Source: Xestospongia bergquistia (Eukaryota; Porifera; Demospongiae; Haplosclerida; Petrosiidae). Taken from it: 64,000 nt of DNA. Below the pieces are notes generated by a model. It made no database searches and was not told the origin of the DNA. It saw only the letters and a list, made by a program, of their open reading frames with translations. The position numbers and the translations under genes are program-made. The stretch spans positions 1,922,001 to 1,986,000 of the forward strand of contig OZ014416.1 of the NCBI GenBank assembly GCA_963965975.1, given 5' to 3'. Of this stretch, positions 63,551 to 64,000 are shown piece after piece. The stretch's first letter is position 1; every line of letters starts with the position of its first letter.

Positions 63551-63667
63551 ATGGCAGAACTCTTCTCCACTGATTATCCGTTGTATTCGGTCGGTACTTT
63601 AAAAAATGGGGCCTTTTTTGTTGCAGGAGGTGGCGGAAAAGCAAAGACAGGAATACCAAATACCTTG
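63551..63667 (+). CDS. PREB: PREB/SEC12 homologue, first exon only
   Basis: The ATG at 63551 opens 39 codons ending at a gtaaga donor. The residues FSTDYPLYSV followed by FFVAGGGGKAKTGIPN match the N-terminal first WD-repeat strand of PREB, where a short YPLYA-type segment and AGGGGxAKTGI are conserved. PREB/SEC12 is the ER-membrane guanine-nucleotide exchange factor for SAR1 and starts COPII coat assembly. The rest of the gene lies beyond the edge or past the sequence seen, and no second exon is identifiable in the last 330 bases. Confidence 0.72.
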
Positions 63668-63740
63668 GTAAGAAGAAAAATGAACAAGAATTATAAATAA
63701 TTATATAAAAGTAACGTCTAAAGTGCTGTAAGTAGAACGA

Positions 63741-63832
63741 TGTACTTTAATGGGAAATTAATGTTATACCCTGGACCCTAAGTCTCAAACATAGGAACCT
63801 AAATCAATTAATTTCACACTAAAGTATGATGT
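63741..63832. mobile_element. 92-base MITE-like element, copy B
   Basis: Same length and layout as copy A at 8473-8564, with tgtactttaatgggaaatta at the left end and ctaaagtatgatgtt at the right. Confidence 0.55.
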
Positions 63833-63897
63833 TCTGTTAAGTACATAAAGGTAGAAAGAATGGTCGGGGGCACAGAAATTTTGTCTTTTTGTTAATA

Positions 63898-64000
63898 CCG
63901 TAAGGGTACAAATTTTCGAGGGTTTAAATTTTCGTGTTTTTTAAATTTTGCTTTATTATTTAAATTTCGTGGGTATTAATTTTCGTGTTTAGTGGGTGTG
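63898..64000. repeat. Dispersed repeat built on aaattttcg
   Basis: Successive motifs caaattttcgagggtttaaa, attttcgtgttttttaaatt and aatttcgtgggtattaattt run to the window edge. I recall similar sequences being common in sponge genomes, which is weak support for the host. Confidence 0.55.

Larger units (their letters stand above)
63668..64000. other. Start of PREB intron 1 with two dispersed repeats
   Basis: No exon is seen. The stretch contains the second MITE-like copy and an 'aaattttcg' repeat at the edge. Confidence 0.5.

Overview
The window is animal nuclear DNA: AT-rich, with intron-split protein genes, several introns of only 50-54 bases, many tandem repeats and transposon remains. The compact gene spacing, the ankyrin-Roc-Death protein and the dispersed 'aaattttcg' repeat at the right edge make a marine invertebrate likely, most probably a demosponge. 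That placement is inference. The gene families are animal-wide and do not prove it.

Layout from left to right. (1) 1-4825, minus: a protein with at least seven Tudor domains, running off the left edge, with a likely 5' non-coding exon near 5725-5880. (2) 6005-7961, minus: EXOG, a mitochondrial nuclease, head-to-head across 116 bases with (3) PPP1R42 at 8078-10156, plus. (4) 10490-15305 and 17276-22733, plus: two complete EndoU ribonuclease genes with identical exon phases and equal predicted length (276 aa). Relic exons of EndoU and PPP1R42 and a dead hAT transposase tail lie in and between them. (5) 30905-37919, plus: an ankyrin-Roc/COR-Death protein, flanked by long gene-poor stretches full of satellites. 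(6) 44682-45699, minus: COX5B, head-to-head across 93 bases with (7) HADHA at 45793-55360, plus, complete in 21 exons; its intron 16 holds a decayed Penelope-like retroelement with a hammerhead-ribozyme relic. (8) 55565-62646, minus: a class I HDAC (HDAC1/2 type), complete in 13 exons, tail-to-tail with HADHA. (9) 63551 onward, plus: the first exon of PREB/SEC12.

The genes do not form one pathway. EXOG, COX5B and HADHA are all mitochondrial, and two of the three sit in bidirectional promoter pairs carrying a CACGTG E-box; PREB has two such boxes just upstream of its start. The exon models were built by hand from splice sites, reading-frame phase and family motifs. Phases close across every intron of EXOG, PPP1R42, both EndoU genes, COX5B, HADHA and HDAC, and each ends in a stop codon.

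The points most worth a second look are: the two EndoU paralogues, one with a predicted lipid-anchored N-terminus and one without; the DAPK-like but kinase-less ankyrin-Roc-Death protein; a 54-base in-frame intron in HDAC; a 77-base triplication that copies an HDAC splice donor; and a 60-base repeat family shared by three introns in both orientations.
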